Part shown: positions 21,696 to 32,583 of the stretch, piece by piece | Layout of the letters: each line of letters opens with the position of its first letter | How positions within the stretch are numbered: the first letter of the stretch is position 1 | Source of the DNA: Bacteroidales bacterium | GTDB lineage: Bacteria; Bacteroidota; Bacteroidia; Bacteroidales; F082 | Length of the DNA: 52,704 nucleotides | Direction: 5' to 3' | Assembly: GCA_017538795.1 (NCBI GenBank) | Contig: JAFYIE010000024.1 | Location: 1 to 52,704 of the forward strand | Position numbers and translations under genes: made by a program | Notes under the pieces: generated by a model | Told to the model about the DNA's origin: nothing | What the model saw: the letters and a program-made list of their open reading frames with translations, nothing else | The model's database searches: none

Positions 21696-23928
21696 CCCTC
21701 GTGTCCCGTATCTCCTTCGCCTTTGTGATGATGATTTTCGCCATCTTGTCAATCTCAGCCATATAGGACACCAGACGATTATAGGCGTTCATGTCTTTGC
21801 TCCGTGCCACCTCCATGATTGGGTCAACCAATATGCTGACACGATAGAGCAGCCAACTTGTCTTCAGGCAATGCGCCCACTTCCTCATCTCGTAGAAGTC
21901 CATTGTCTTGATGGCATTGTGCAGCCCTGCGACAGCATCCTCGGTCTCTTCTATCAGATACCCTGCTACGGATTTCCGCAGTTTTGTGAAGTCTGGTGTC
22001 ACCGTCTTGCTCTTCTCGGCTATCACTCGGTTCACCACGTTTACCATCTCGCTGATGTCAGCCGTCTTGGGCAGATACTCGTCGAATCCCACCTTCAGCA
22101 GTTCCTCGCGCACTTCCTCGCCTGATGCCGTCGAGACTATCACGGGAACCGTCTGGCTGTTGGCAACCTTACTCTCTCTCATGATGTCGAGCAGTTCCCG
22201 TCCGTTCTTTCCCGGCATCTGCAGATCCATGATGACCGCAGAATAATTGCCCTTCCTGAGCATCGTGAAGAATTTTGCCGTGTCGCTGCACACGTCACAG
22301 TCGAAACCGTTCTGCTGCAGAACGCCTTGTATCATCAACAGCCACACATTGCTGTCGTCAACCACCAGCACACGTTTCCGCTCCTCCGAGGCTTTCATGA
22401 CCTCTGCCACAACTGCATCCCCCTTGCTCTCCGCAATCTTCATTGGCAGACTTACGTAGAATGTGGTCCCCTCGTCCGAAGACTCAAAGTCGATCTTGCC
22501 TTTCATCAGGTCTACGAGCATCTTGGCCGTTGAGAGTCCGATGCCAAAGCCCTCCTTGCCAGTGGCAACGGCATTGGAGAAGCGGGTAAAGGCAGAGAAC
22601 ACCCGTTCCTTGTCCTCATCCTTGATGCCAATGCCAGTGTCGCTCACCTTGATGTTCAGCATATCGTCGGCATACGAAATATCCAGTTCCACACTGCCCT
22701 TCCTGGTGAACTTGAAGGCATTGTCAAGCAGATTGGTCGCTATGTGGCAGATTTTCTCATAGTCGCCATTGAGGACGATGCCCTGCACCTTCGGCTTTAC
22801 GAATTCTATCAGCCGCTCGTCGGCTCTCAATTCGAAGGAATTGGTCAGTTCGTTGGCCAGTTCCATCAGGCTGAAGTCCCTCGGCTTCAGCATCCCCTTG
22901 TTGCTCTCTAAACGGAAGTAGTCCAGCAACTGGTCTATCATCCCCCTGAGCTGCCGGGCGGAGAACGATATGGCACTGATGTACTTTTCATTCTTCGTTG
23001 GGCATTGTTTCGCCATATCGTTGTAGCCGATGACGATGCTCAGCGGGGTGCGTAGGTCATGGACGATGGCATACATCATCTGTCGGCGCTTCTCCACAAG
23101 TTTCTTGTTCTTGTCAGATTCCTTTTCGAGTTCCTTCATCACCTTTGAGCGCCGCCATGTGTTGGCCACATTCAGTAGTGCTACGAAAATAAGAAACAAC
23201 ATACCCCATCTGAACGTGGTCTTTCCGATACCGCTTGCCCTATCCATCAGTTCTTTCTGTTTGCGTTCGGCTTTGGCATCCTCCGCATCAAGCATCTGGC
23301 TGACGTTGATGTCCAGCCAACGGTTGACTTCGGCGAGGCTGTCGCTGAGAACACTGAGACTGATGGTATATAGTTCTTTGTCAAGAAAGGCCAGTTCGTT
23401 GACGGACGGTACGGTGACCGTCCTATTCTTGCTCCTTGAGGTCACTTCTTCCCTGCTGCTCCTGAACACATGCCCAGTGTAATGCTTGACGTAAGTCTCC
23501 GTGTCCTTGACAGTGACCTGTCTGTCCTGTCGCAGATGCTCGTCATTCTCATTCCGCTTTACGATTGTCGCGTAGATCTCGGACAGCAGATGTCCTTTCT
23601 GGTTAAGGATGTTCTGCATGGAGTCAATCTGACTTTTGGAGTAATATTTGCGCAGTCCGTCGAGCGAGTTGTTTGTTTCAACTAGTTTTTGTTGGTAATC
23701 AACGGAATCTGTCGGGGACCATTCTGATACCTGTTCGCCCAAGTGATCTAATTGTATTGTGCTTTTCAGTGCAGCGTGAATGATTCTGTATTGTTCCTGG
23801 CTGTTAGTTGACTCAATAATGATATTCTCCAGTTTCTGCCACCGCCAGTAGCCAAACATAAATACTCCTATAAATAGTAAGATGTTGACAGCATTTGTCA
23901 GCAAGAGGTCAAACTTTGTTCTTTTCAT
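21688..23928 (-). CDS. rteA: RteA-like hybrid sensor histidine kinase
   Basis: This 746-aa inner-membrane kinase has a membrane helix at 10-26, a periplasmic sensor region (about 30-230) and a second helix (about 237-255). A kinase core follows: H box 'AIVHDLRTPLS' (about 285-300), N box 'NLLDNAFKFT', and G boxes 'DTGIGI' and 'GFGIGLSTA'. A receiver domain with 'AVIMDLQMPG' and a C-terminal HPt-like domain with 'HCLKTS' come last. It should phosphorylate RteB, with which it overlaps by 8 bases. In CTnDOT this pair forms an operon behind tetQ and responds to tetracycline. Here tetQ is not upstream, and the gene instead has a leader of about 120 nt with three hairpins, so the inducing signal may differ. 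Confidence 0.88.
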   Translation of the reverse strand: MKRTKFDLLLTNAVNILLFIGVFMFGYWRWQKLENIIIESTNSQEQYRIIHAALKSTIQLDHLGEQVSEWSPTDSVDYQQKLVETNNSLDGLRKYYSKSQIDSMQNILNQKGHLLSEIYATIVKRNENDEHLRQDRQVTVKDTETYVKHYTGHVFRSSREEVTSRSKNRTVTVPSVNELAFLDKELYTISLSVLSDSLAEVNRWLDINVSQMLDAEDAKAERKQKELMDRASGIGKTTFRWGMLFLIFVALLNVANTWRRSKVMKELEKESDKNKKLVEKRRQMMYAIVHDLRTPLSIVIGYNDMAKQCPTKNEKYISAISFSARQLRGMIDQLLDYFRLESNKGMLKPRDFSLMELANELTNSFELRADERLIEFVKPKVQGIVLNGDYEKICHIATNLLDNAFKFTRKGSVELDISYADDMLNIKVSDTGIGIKDEDKERVFSAFTRFSNAVATGKEGFGIGLSTAKMLVDLMKGKIDFESSDEGTTFYVSLPMKIAESKGDAVVAEVMKASEERKRVLVVDDSNVWLLMIQGVLQQNGFDCDVCSDTAKFFTMLRKGNYSAVIMDLQMPGKNGRELLDIMRESKVANSQTVPVIVSTASGEEVREELLKVGFDEYLPKTADISEMVNVVNRVIAEKSKTVTPDFTKLRKSVAGYLIEETEDAVAGLHNAIKTMDFYEMRKWAHCLKTSWLLYRVSILVDPIMEVARSKDMNAYNRLVSYMAEIDKMAKIIITKAKEIRDTRDE

Positions 23929-23945
23929 TTAGCCTAATCGTTTAG

Positions 23946-24020
23946 AGGGTGATACCCTGATATCCTTATATATAAGGGATTCCAATAGGGAACAGACATT
24001 TCCCCTTTTTACTCCCTATT
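23946..24020 (-). promoter_or_regulatory. structured leader upstream of rteA
   Basis: Three inverted repeats follow one another between the promoter and the rteA start. AATAGGGA/TCCCTATT is at 23984-23991 and 24013-24020, the 14-base palindrome CCTTATATATAAGG at 23964-23977, and AGGGT/ACCCT at 23946-23950 and 23954-23958. This fills most of a predicted leader of about 120 nt, far longer than other leaders in the window (about 20-35 nt). Attenuation-type control of rteA is plausible. Confidence 0.55.
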
Positions 24021-24055
24021 GACTTATTTTACAATTCTCTTTTCAATTCGGGGTG

Positions 24056-24063
24056 CAAAATTA
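24056..24063 (-). promoter_or_regulatory. rteA promoter, -7 element
   Basis: TAATTTTG on the minus strand, extended to GTAATTTTGCA, matches TAnnTTTG. The -33 element is weak. The predicted transcript starts near 24052. Confidence 0.5.
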
Positions 24064-24114
24064 CAAAAAAAGACGCAAAAACATACCGACCAGTATTTAA
24101 ATATTCAAAAATTT

Positions 24115-24148
24115 GCCCTATTCCCTTCAAATAAGGAGGAAATAGGGC
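24115..24148 (-). terminator. terminator of the methylase/excision operon
   Basis: AATAGGGC (24141-24148) and GCCCTATT (24115-24122) form an 8-bp GC-containing stem with an 18-base loop. On the minus strand it is followed by AAATTTTTG. It begins 35 bases after the stop codon of the methylase-helicase gene and ends before the rteA promoter, which fits a rho-independent terminator. Confidence 0.6.
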
Positions 24149-24183
24149 TAAAATGGGGTGTATTCACCTTAGAAATTACAGAT

Positions 24184-27100
24184 TTACATTTTCAAGCCTT
24201 TGACCTTTTTCGGCTCATCATCTTTGTCAGGCGCAGGAAGCATGGAAACCTTATGACCATCCTCGTATTCCTTTTTCTCTTCGGGTGTCTCCGGCCTTTC
24301 CTCCTTAGGGGCAAGTTCCATCTGAATCTTGCGGTCAAGGGCGGCAAGTTCGTTCTTCAGGTCGTGAAGTTCCTTCTCCTTCTTCCACTCCTTATTTGCC
24401 GTAGGTGTCAGTTGGTCTATCTTCTTCTGATACCAGTCCACATCCTTCTGGTACTTTTCCACCAAAGAAGGAATCTTTTCCAGTGCGCGGATGAAACTGG
24501 TGGCAGCGGCCTCCTTATCCTTCTTGGCCACCATTCCATTGTTGTGGCGATAGACAATATTGCCATACACTCCGAAGTTGTTTTCACGGAATGGCAAGCC
24601 GCCTTTCTCCACTTCCTCGGTGCGTACCTTGATGGGGAATCCGTAGATTTCGCCAATCTCCTTTGTCTGGCCTTTCGTGTCCATCGTCTCGGCAATGTGC
24701 TGTACCTTGGTACCAAGTTCTTCAAGGTCGTTATAGACCTTACCCTCGATCTTCACTTCTGTAACGATATTACCAAGTGCATCCCGCTTCAGATGTGCGT
24801 CTAACTGTTGCTTGTCGGTATCAAGTTTGACCAGAATCTCTTTAGCAGACTGCACTTCCTTTTGCGCATTCTCGATATCGAATTCAACACTTCGCCTTGC
24901 ATTCATGAAACTCTTGCGCTCACTTTCCAGCGAGGCAATCTTCTTCTCCAGTTTCGCCTTGTCAAGCAGATCGGTATTGCCCGACAGGATGGCCATGTAC
25001 TCCGAGAAGTTCATGCCGTTGGCCTCGTCCATTGCTCCCTCGTCGATGGTTCGTGCGCCCATGGCACCGGACTTCAACTGAGAGATAAACATCTGCTTGC
25101 AGTGCAACAGGTTGAACTTGTAGGCATCCAGCGTTTTCTCAACGGCATAGATGATGCTGTCCACCGTGTTGTTATTGTATTTCTTGGCGACCTCATTGCC
25201 CTTTCTGACGGCCCGGCCATTCCTTTGTTCAAGGTCGCTGGGCCTCCAGGGTATGTCAAGATGATGAATAGCGACAGCCCTTTTCTGGGCATTAACACCC
25301 GTTCCCAACATTGACGTCGAGCCAAAGAGCACGCGCACACGTCCCTCGTTCATGGCCTCAATCACGGCTTTTCGTGCCTTTTCACTCTTGCATTCCTGAA
25401 TGAAACGGATTTCGTCAGCAGGGATGCCGTAGTCCTCAATTAACTTGCGCTTAATCTCGGAATAGACATTCCAAGTATCGCCCGGCTGATACGTTCCTAA
25501 GTCAGAGAAAACGAACTGCGTACCTTTCTGTTCATCGAACTTCTTGTAATACTCCGCTATCTTCATGGCACAGACGCTGGCCTTGTTACCAGCATCGTCA
25601 TCATAGAGCGTCGGATTTATCATGCGCATGTCGAGTGCCATCTTGCGGGCGTAGTCCGTAGCAATCAGCATCTTTGCCTTCTCTTCCGTTTCACTCAGAG
25701 GCAGACGACCGAGGATAGTAGCGTCACCAGATTCCGCAAACTCCATCAGTTTCTTGATAAACACCTCCTGATCAGGCGTCGGCGGGATGTTGTAAAGTAT
25801 CTCGTTCATCTTCGGCCTGTCCACTCCCACGTCCTCAGCGGTTCGGTAATCGGTAATCTCATTATAGAACGTAGCCAGTTCAGGCACCTTGATGAAGTAC
25901 CTGAAACGCTCCTTCTGGATGATGTTGTTAGTCACCGAAAACTCAAAGTCCGTCGATTTCTTTGCGAAGATAGCGGCCCAGGCATCAAAGCACGGAATGT
26001 TCTGTTTCTCCATTTCCTTCGGGCGAAGGTATTTGAACAGCAGATAAAGCTCCGTTAACGAGTTACTGATAGTCGTACCAGAAAGAAAGGTGGCACAGAG
26101 GTCACGACGCGGTTTCGTACCGTCGCCCTCCTGCATCGTTCGGATGGCAAAGAGCAGGTTGAGTGCTTTCTGGCTTCCCTGACTGTTACCCAGTCCCGCC
26201 ACACGGTCGTGACGGGTGTTGAAAATCAGGTTCTTGAATTGGTGGCTTTCGTCAATAAACAGGTGGTCGATGCCCATCTGCCTGAAGTCGATAAAGTCAT
26301 CGGTTCGGCTGTTAATCTTGCTGGAAATCTCAACGAGTTTTGCCTCTAGATTGGCCTTGCGTTTCTCTAAGCCTTTCAGCATCATACCAGAAATATCCTT
26401 ACCGCTCATTCTCAGCGTCTCAAGATTGTCCTCCACACTCTGCAACTCGGCCATCAGGATTTTCTCCTGCATCTCCGGTGACTGCGGTATCTTGCCGAAC
26501 TGGTCGTGCGACATAATCACGCAGTCGAAGTCATTGTTCTTAATCGAATGGAAGAACTTTACCCTGTTCTCCGTCGAGAAGTCTTTTTCGCTGGCATATA
26601 GGATGCGGGCATTGGGATAGGCAGTCTGATACGTTGCCGCTATCTCAGCGACATTGGCTTTCAGTCCTATTATCATCGGCTTCTTAGCCATGCCGAGACG
26701 CTTCATTTCATGGGCGGCAATGCACATGATGAGCGTCTTACCCGTACCCACTTGATGGTCGCATATTCCCCCACCGTTCTGCTTGATCATCCAAACACAA
26801 TCCTTCTGCGAGGGATAGACGCTGCTGATGCCGTAGCGCAACTCCAGTCCTTTCATGTCAAGATCTGGGAAGGTCTGATGACTGCCGTCGTACTTCGGGC
26901 GGACAAAGCAGTTGAACTTCTCGTTATACATCTGTGTTAGTCTATCCTTGAACTCACGGCTCTGACCTTCAAGCCACTCCGTGAAGCCATTGCGAATTTC
27001 ATCAATCTTCGAGTTTGCCAACTGGATGGCCTGTGCATCTGGTACCTTGATGTCGTTGCCGTTTTCATCCGTGCCGTTCGACTTCATGATTTTCGGTGTC

Positions 27101-29832
27101 GTGTTGTGCAGGGCATGACGGAGTAAAGCTATACCGTCATAGCTGCGATACTCGCCCCTGACACAGAACTCGCTCCATATCTTCGCGTTCTTCCTGCTGC
27201 AACTGGCATCAAACTGGTCTATCTGCGGCGAATAGACGATGCTCACATCCGTATCATAGAAGTCCGTCATAAAGGAGGAATAGACATTGGCGGGAATCCA
27301 TCGTTCACCGAAGTTGAAGTCAAGATCCTCGAAGGGAATAGGAGTAGGCACGGCATCTTTCAGGGCGTTCAGCGACTCCATGATGCGGTCGTCCACCTCT
27401 CCGCCACGTTCCTCAATCAGGTTCTCGATGCTCTTCACCTTCTCCACGACGTTTCCTGTAATGAACTTGTCGCGGATTTCGTAAAAGTCCGTCAGCGGAT
27501 TGTAGAATATCTGCCCTTGCAGTTCGTGAATGATGTCGTCCTCGCTCTTGTCCGTGAGATACGACATATAGGGCATGTTCAGCACTCCGTATTTGTTGAG
27601 CGATGCAGAGACGGCTTCCTGCGACGTATCAACGTGCTTCAGTTCCTGCGTGGAGAAGGCCACGGGGTGGTCGAGGAAGTCGGCCTTTACAAACCTGCCG
27701 TTCTCGCCACGTTCCAGGGCCAGCATGTTCCTTCCCGCTGCATCCATCAGGATCATCCGCACGTTTTTCCTTTCGTTCAGGTTGCCGTACATGGCCGTGA
27801 AGGCATCGTAGTAGCCGTTAAGCTTCTCGCGCAATTCGTCATTAGCCTGCTGGTTGTCCTGCTCGTAGGCATATAGTTCCTCATAGACGTCACGCACGGC
27901 GATATACTGGCGGATGCGGTCGGTCTGCTCCTGAGAGACAATCAAGGGGACGAAGGTGGCACCCGAGGAAGTGACCTTCTCCAGATGTCCGATGTTTCCG
28001 TCCTTATCCTCCACCATGGAGCCGTTACGGTAGTATGCCTTCATCTCACCCTCGAAGGGCTTGGGTTCTACCAGTTTTGTCTTGGTGGTACGGTGCTGCT
28101 TTGGCTCAGCCTCTGTCTGTCCCTGCTGCTTGATTTTGGCATCCGCATTGGTCTCGATGCGCTGCTGTCCAGCCTCCAGCAACTGGCGGCGACGCTCAGG
28201 AGTCAGGTCCATCATCATCTCATAGAAGCCGTTGATGGGCGGGTTCTCTTCCCAATCCAGAGAGTCATAGACGGCCAACTGCTGGTCGATATGACTTTTC
28301 TTCTCCATTGCGGCCTTCTTCTCTTGCAGTTCCCTGGCCTGACGCTCCTTCTTACGTTCCTTCTTTGGCTTCTTAGGTACTTCCTTCGGTTTTGGCTGTT
28401 CCTGCACGGTCATGCCCCACAGGTCAAAGAGTGACAGCTGCGGGTTGTTGTCGGGTGTATGCTCAGGTACAGGCTTTTCTTCCTGCTTGGCTGGCTCTGG
28501 CATCGTCACAATCTTGGCCGTCTTTGCTGGCTCATCGTCCATTGTAGGCTGCTGCTCTGTCTCTACTGGCTTTTGCTCTGCTTCCACAGGTTTCTGCTCT
28601 TCCGCTGGTTTATGTTCCTCAACGGGCTTCTGGGTTTTATCTTCCTTTTCCTTGCGGATAAAAGCAGGACTGTCAAGTCCTGTAAACTTACGGAAGTCCA
28701 GATGCCTGGCGAGTTCATCCTGCAGACGCTCACGGAGGTCATGGGCAATGCCTTCGACGCCACCCGTATGCAGATACTCCAGTGCGGGCTTGCCGTACTG
28801 GTCGTGTCCTCTCAGGATGCTTGTGGCAAGTACATTGTCAGGGTTATGCTCAAAATAGTCGTTACGGACGATGTTCTCATCCTCGGCGGAGTACACTCTT
28901 TTCAGCCTTTCCTCATCCTCGGTCAGTCCCTGCTTGGCATAGTTCTTCTGAATGATGATCAGGTCGCTCCCTGCCTCAGTGTTGGCACTGTCCTTGAACA
29001 GATTGTCGGGCAAACGGAATGCGGTAACAAGGTCGGCTTTCTGAAGGAGGTGGTTGATCCTGATACTGTTCTGCTCCCTGTCGAGATAGTTCCTCGTCGT
29101 GATGAATGCCACCATGCCACCATCGCGCACGGCATCCAGTCCTTTCTGCATGAAGTAGCCGTGGATGGATTTGGAAATCACGCGGTTGAACAGGCTCTTG
29201 CTGTCGCTGTAGAAAGGATCGTACACCTTCGTGTCACCAAAGGGAATGTTGGAGATGGCGAGGTCGTAGGTGCCTAACTGTTCCTTGTCAATCATCTCAA
29301 ATCCGGCAGTCCACACCTTAGTGCCGTCATCTTTGTGGAGGGTGGTCAGCAACATGCCCGTCAGTTTGTCCTTCTCGAAGGCGGTCACCTCGGCATCGGG
29401 ATTGACGGTGCGCATGGTGTCGATGAAGACGCCCATACCCGCAGACGGCTCCAACACCTTCTGCGGCTTCAGGTTCATCTCACCGAAGACACTCCAGATG
29501 GCTTCGGGTATCTCCTTCGGGGTGTAGAATGCCGTGAGGACGGACTGCTTCATGCTGACGACGTAGCGTTTGTAGTCGGTCTCGTCCTCGGCATTCTCGC
29601 GTATCACCCTGTGGAGTTCGGCGGTCAGGTCGTACAAAGGAAGGTCGTTCTTCGGCCAAACGGCCTTGTTCTCCACAGGATTCAGCACACATTTCAGCCC
29701 ACCGAAGCCGCAGTAACGGGAAATGGTTTCCCGCTCGGCATCAATGGGGACACCTACCTCCTTCCACACGGCAAAAGCCGTGCGGATGGCATCGATGTTG
29801 GCTTGCAGCCGTGCCTTCCTATTGAACGCCAT
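24184..29832 (-). CDS. giant N6-adenine methylase / SNF2-type helicase fusion
   Basis: This 1882-aa protein starts at 29832 ([10 protein letters not shown]), overlapping the end of the DUF1896 gene by 14 bases. The N-terminal third carries an adenine methylase fold with SAM motif [10 protein letters not shown] (about 130) and catalytic-type motif SNIPFGD (about 200). A long Pro/Glu/Lys-rich linker follows (about 410-560). The helicase part has Walker A '[10 protein letters not shown]', the DEAH-like box 'FIDESHQF', and C-terminal motifs '[11 protein letters not shown]' and '[10 protein letters not shown]'. The C-terminus is coiled coil and charged. Such proteins occur in most Bacteroidales conjugative elements and resemble phage DarB-type antirestriction proteins. 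A role in protecting or remodelling incoming element DNA is likely but not shown. Confidence 0.88.
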   Translation of the reverse strand: MAFNRKARLQANIDAIRTAFAVWKEVGVPIDAERETISRYCGFGGLKCVLNPVENKAVWPKNDLPLYDLTAELHRVIRENAEDETDYKRYVVSMKQSVLTAFYTPKEIPEAIWSVFGEMNLKPQKVLEPSAGMGVFIDTMRTVNPDAEVTAFEKDKLTGMLLTTLHKDDGTKVWTAGFEMIDKEQLGTYDLAISNIPFGDTKVYDPFYSDSKSLFNRVISKSIHGYFMQKGLDAVRDGGMVAFITTRNYLDREQNSIRINHLLQKADLVTAFRLPDNLFKDSANTEAGSDLIIIQKNYAKQGLTEDEERLKRVYSAEDENIVRNDYFEHNPDNVLATSILRGHDQYGKPALEYLHTGGVEGIAHDLRERLQDELARHLDFRKFTGLDSPAFIRKEKEDKTQKPVEEHKPAEEQKPVEAEQKPVETEQQPTMDDEPAKTAKIVTMPEPAKQEEKPVPEHTPDNNPQLSLFDLWGMTVQEQPKPKEVPKKPKKERKKERQARELQEKKAAMEKKSHIDQQLAVYDSLDWEENPPINGFYEMMMDLTPERRRQLLEAGQQRIETNADAKIKQQGQTEAEPKQHRTTKTKLVEPKPFEGEMKAYYRNGSMVEDKDGNIGHLEKVTSSGATFVPLIVSQEQTDRIRQYIAVRDVYEELYAYEQDNQQANDELREKLNGYYDAFTAMYGNLNERKNVRMILMDAAGRNMLALERGENGRFVKADFLDHPVAFSTQELKHVDTSQEAVSASLNKYGVLNMPYMSYLTDKSEDDIIHELQGQIFYNPLTDFYEIRDKFITGNVVEKVKSIENLIEERGGEVDDRIMESLNALKDAVPTPIPFEDLDFNFGERWIPANVYSSFMTDFYDTDVSIVYSPQIDQFDASCSRKNAKIWSEFCVRGEYRSYDGIALLRHALHNTTPKIMKSNGTDENGNDIKVPDAQAIQLANSKIDEIRNGFTEWLEGQSREFKDRLTQMYNEKFNCFVRPKYDGSHQTFPDLDMKGLELRYGISSVYPSQKDCVWMIKQNGGGICDHQVGTGKTLIMCIAAHEMKRLGMAKKPMIIGLKANVAEIAATYQTAYPNARILYASEKDFSTENRVKFFHSIKNNDFDCVIMSHDQFGKIPQSPEMQEKILMAELQSVEDNLETLRMSGKDISGMMLKGLEKRKANLEAKLVEISSKINSRTDDFIDFRQMGIDHLFIDESHQFKNLIFNTRHDRVAGLGNSQGSQKALNLLFAIRTMQEGDGTKPRRDLCATFLSGTTISNSLTELYLLFKYLRPKEMEKQNIPCFDAWAAIFAKKSTDFEFSVTNNIIQKERFRYFIKVPELATFYNEITDYRTAEDVGVDRPKMNEILYNIPPTPDQEVFIKKLMEFAESGDATILGRLPLSETEEKAKMLIATDYARKMALDMRMINPTLYDDDAGNKASVCAMKIAEYYKKFDEQKGTQFVFSDLGTYQPGDTWNVYSEIKRKLIEDYGIPADEIRFIQECKSEKARKAVIEAMNEGRVRVLFGSTSMLGTGVNAQKRAVAIHHLDIPWRPSDLEQRNGRAVRKGNEVAKKYNNNTVDSIIYAVEKTLDAYKFNLLHCKQMFISQLKSGAMGARTIDEGAMDEANGMNFSEYMAILSGNTDLLDKAKLEKKIASLESERKSFMNARRSVEFDIENAQKEVQSAKEILVKLDTDKQQLDAHLKRDALGNIVTEVKIEGKVYNDLEELGTKVQHIAETMDTKGQTKEIGEIYGFPIKVRTEEVEKGGLPFRENNFGVYGNIVYRHNNGMVAKKDKEAAATSFIRALEKIPSLVEKYQKDVDWYQKKIDQLTPTANKEWKKEKELHDLKNELAALDRKIQMELAPKEERPETPEEKKEYEDGHKVSMLPAPDKDDEPKKVKGLKM

Positions 29833-30268
29833 ACTGCTCAATGTAAAGTACCACGGCACCCGTCAATTCGGTATAGAGCCGCATGTAGTCAGGCGTCAGT
29901 TCAAACTCTGGTTCGGCGAGGTCGTAAGGCTCGAAGACAGGGGCCAGTAAAGGAAGCAGTTTCTCGGCAAATGTCAGGCGCTGCCCATCGTCCAGTTCGC
30001 GGGCAAATTCTTTCTCCAGCACCTCAATGAGAATGCTCCACTGCGAGAGGCCCAGGTCTTTCGTCAGTACGGACATCGCCAGTTCGTGTGCTCCCTCCAC
30101 GGGATAGCCGTCGAGTCGGGCCTGTTCAAAGGTTTCTGCTGCCAACTGCTCACGGCTATAGATGAAACTCAGGTCTTTGGCCTTGCGGGAATGCTGCTCC
30201 AGCAGGTAGCGGAGCAGATACAGTCCATAGTAGGACAACTCTGGTTGTTCTTTCTTATTCATTTTCAA
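29819..30268 (-). CDS. DUF1896 protein
   Basis: This 149-aa acidic, mostly helical protein matches the DUF1896 pattern seen in Bacteroidales conjugative elements: '[14 protein letters not shown]', '[15 protein letters not shown]' and 'YIEQYGVQ' at the end. Function is unknown. Its 3' end overlaps the start of the methylase-helicase gene by 14 bases, so the two are translationally coupled and may form a complex. It lies 134 bases behind the topoisomerase gene, with a strong hairpin between them. Confidence 0.82.
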   Translation of the reverse strand: MKMNKKEQPELSYYGLYLLRYLLEQHSRKAKDLSFIYSREQLAAETFEQARLDGYPVEGAHELAMSVLTKDLGLSQWSILIEVLEKEFARELDDGQRLTFAEKLLPLLAPVFEPYDLAEPEFELTPDYMRLYTELTGAVVLYIEQYGVQ

Positions 30269-30306
30269 ATACGTTTAAGTGGTTATAGAATCAGCGTACA
30301 AGTAAA

Positions 30307-30333
30307 GCACCCCGGGTATCCCTCCCGAGGTGC
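30307..30333 (-). promoter_or_regulatory. hairpin between topoisomerase and DUF1896 genes
   Basis: GCACC (30307-30311) pairs with GGTGC (30329-30333), and CGGG (30313-30316) with CCCG (30324-30327). There is one mismatch in between and a 7-base loop. The transcript continues with UUUACUU, a weak U-run. It could be a leaky terminator or processing point lowering expression of the downstream genes. Confidence 0.5.
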
Positions 30334-30402
30334 GACCACTGAATCCATTTCAAAAATCGTGTAAACGATGTATGAAAATGAAATCGGTGGCGAAGTTACG
30401 CA

Positions 30403-32481
30403 TTATTTTCGGGATTTACCTTTCTTTGACTGACTTTTTCGCTCTGGGAACGAAAATTCTGTCTGGAAGGTCTCGCGGTTGAGGGTGACAACGGCATCGA
30501 AGGAATTGCCTTGTTTGCTCTTGAAGCCCTTGATGATTCCCGTCCTGCCCTCGGTCAGCAGAGCCTTCAACTGGTCGTTGGTCAGTTCCTTGCCAGCCTT
30601 CTCGCGGAACACATGGCAGTCACAGGCGGGATTGTCGCACTTGACGACCTTTTTGTAGAACTGCATCGTGCCTTTCCCGCACTTGGGGCATGGGATACCG
30701 ATACCGTTGTGTTCAAACCTGTCCTCCAAGGAGAGAAGTTCACTGACGATGCTGCCCGTATAGTCCTCGATGCCCTTGCGGAAGTCCTCGGCACTGTACT
30801 CGCCCCGCTCGATCCTGGCAAGCGACTGTTCCCACTGGCCCGTCATGGCGACATCGGCAATCTGCTTGTCTTTCAGCAGGTCGTAGATGAACAGCCCTTT
30901 CTCGGTCGGGATAAGCTGCTTGTTCAGGCGGATCATATACTCGCGGTTGATAAGCGTTTCGATGATGGCGGCACGGGTGGCTGGGGTTCCGATGCCACAG
31001 TCCTTGATGGCCTGTGCCAGTTCCTCATCATCAATGCTCTTGCCGCAGTGTTCCATCTCAGACAGCAGCGTAGCCTCTGTGTGGATGGCAGCGGGTTTGG
31101 TCTTGCCCTCGGCCAGTCCCCATCCCGTGACGTGCAGTTCCTGACCTTCCTTCCAGTTGGGCAAGCGGTCTGCATCTGTGTCCTCGCTCATGATAAACCG
31201 CCAACCCTGCTGACGGATGACAGTGCCCTTGGCAACAAACGGTATTCCGTCCACATCAACGGTAACAGTGGTCAGTTCCTTGACGCACTTGTCAGAGAAG
31301 GCTTCAAGCATACGGGCGACAATGAGGTTGTAGATCTTCTTGTCGTCGTTGGACGGGTACTGCGGCTTTTCGCCTGTAATCAGCAGGGCATGGTGGTCGG
31401 TGACCTTCGAGGCATCGACGCTGTGACGGTTGGGCTTGTGAATGGTCATGGAGAGTGCGCCCCACTGATCATTGTCGGCCAGTGTGCGGAGTAGTTTGGG
31501 TATCTCATCGTACACGTCATCGGGGATGTAGCGGCTCGACGTGCGGGGATAGGTGATGGCCTTGGCCTCATAGAGTTTCTGCGCGATGGCCAGTGTATGT
31601 TCGGCGGTGAAGCCATACCTGACGTTGGCATCCTTCTGCAGCGTGGTGAGGTCATAGAGCAAGGGCGGTTCCTCCGTCTTTTCCCTGCACTCCACCTTGG
31701 CGATGGCTACGCTGTTGGCAGACTTCAACTTCTGATAGACGGCTTCGGCATCAGCCTTATCTTTCCATCGGTCTGCGGTCAGGAACTTGACGGCTCCGCC
31801 GTCACCTTCGGTAGTGAAGTGCATCTGCCAGAACGGAGTCGGCACAAAATTCTTGTTCTCCAGAAAACGGCGGCAGACCATTGCCAGTGTGGGTGTCTGC
31901 ACACGTCCGAGGGAGTACGTTCCCTTTCCCGCTGCAATGGTCAGGGTCTGGGTAGCATTGATGCCTACAAGCCAGTCGGCTTCGCTTCTGGCCTTGGCAG
32001 AAAGGAAAAGGTTGTCATAGTCATGGCCGTCCTTAAGATTCTTCAGTCCTTCCTTGATGGCCTTGTCGGTCAGTGAACTGATCCAGAGGCGCTGAAACGG
32101 GACGTGACAGCCGAGGTACTGGTATAGGTAGCGGAAAATCAGTTCGCCCTCGCGTCCGGCATCTGTGGCAACGATGATCTTTTCGGTATGCTCGAAGAGG
32201 TTCTTGATGACGCGAAGCTGCTCCTTCACCCCGTCATCCTCTTTACCCTTGGCTTCCTTGCGGCTGACGAGCTGGAATACGTCGGGGATAATGGGCAGGG
32301 ACTCGCGACGGAATCCCGTCACTCCGTAGGCTTCGGGCATGGCCAGTTGTATCAGGTGACCGAAGGCCCAGGTGACGCAGTAGTTGTTGCCTCCATAGTA
32401 GCCGACTTTCCTTTCCATGGCGCCCACGACACGGGATATTTGTCGTGCGACGCTCGGTTTCTCTGCGATAATGGTAATCAT
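30403..32481 (-). CDS. exc: type IA topoisomerase III (Exc)
   Basis: This 692-aa enzyme should relax or decatenate single-stranded DNA. The N-terminal Toprim domain starts 'ITIIAEKPSVARQI' and has 'VATDAGREGELIF' (about 106-118). The active-site tyrosine lies in 'AITYPRTSSRYIP' (about 310-322). A C-terminal zinc ribbon has paired cysteines ('CPKCGKG', 'CDNPACDC', about 605-635), followed by a basic tail. In CTnDOT the homologous gene exc is the last gene of the xis2c-xis2d-orf3-exc operon. The gene order here is the same: two HTH genes, the DUF3945 gene, then this gene. It lies 102 bases behind the DUF3945 gene, with a perfect 11-bp hairpin in the gap. Confidence 0.92.
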   Translation of the reverse strand: MITIIAEKPSVARQISRVVGAMERKVGYYGGNNYCVTWAFGHLIQLAMPEAYGVTGFRRESLPIIPDVFQLVSRKEAKGKEDDGVKEQLRVIKNLFEHTEKIIVATDAGREGELIFRYLYQYLGCHVPFQRLWISSLTDKAIKEGLKNLKDGHDYDNLFLSAKARSEADWLVGINATQTLTIAAGKGTYSLGRVQTPTLAMVCRRFLENKNFVPTPFWQMHFTTEGDGGAVKFLTADRWKDKADAEAVYQKLKSANSVAIAKVECREKTEEPPLLYDLTTLQKDANVRYGFTAEHTLAIAQKLYEAKAITYPRTSSRYIPDDVYDEIPKLLRTLADNDQWGALSMTIHKPNRHSVDASKVTDHHALLITGEKPQYPSNDDKKIYNLIVARMLEAFSDKCVKELTTVTVDVDGIPFVAKGTVIRQQGWRFIMSEDTDADRLPNWKEGQELHVTGWGLAEGKTKPAAIHTEATLLSEMEHCGKSIDDEELAQAIKDCGIGTPATRAAIIETLINREYMIRLNKQLIPTEKGLFIYDLLKDKQIADVAMTGQWEQSLARIERGEYSAEDFRKGIEDYTGSIVSELLSLEDRFEHNGIGIPCPKCGKGTMQFYKKVVKCDNPACDCHVFREKAGKELTNDQLKALLTEGRTGIIKGFKSKQGNSFDAVVTLNRETFQTEFSFPERKSQSKKGKSRK

Positions 32482-32533
32482 ATTGTAAAAATGGATTCAG
32501 TGGTTTTATACTTATTATATACGCGCGTGAGAG

Positions 32534-32566
32534 GTGGACAGCCGACAGCCATCTGCGGCTGTCCAC
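32534..32566 (-). promoter_or_regulatory. perfect hairpin between orf3 and exc
   Basis: GTGGACAGCCG (32534-32544) and CGGCTGTCCAC (32556-32566) are perfect 11-base complements around an 11-base loop. No U-run follows on the minus transcript. It probably acts as an RNA processing or stability element between the two cistrons. A DNA site for recombination proteins is an alternative. Confidence 0.55.
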
Positions 32567-32583
32567 ACATTGCGCTTCTCTAA

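Noticed and set aside
2108-23928. Resistance genes tetQ and ermF expected beside rteA/rteB in CTnDOT
   Set aside because: No ribosomal-protection GTPase or rRNA methylase reading frame is present in this window.
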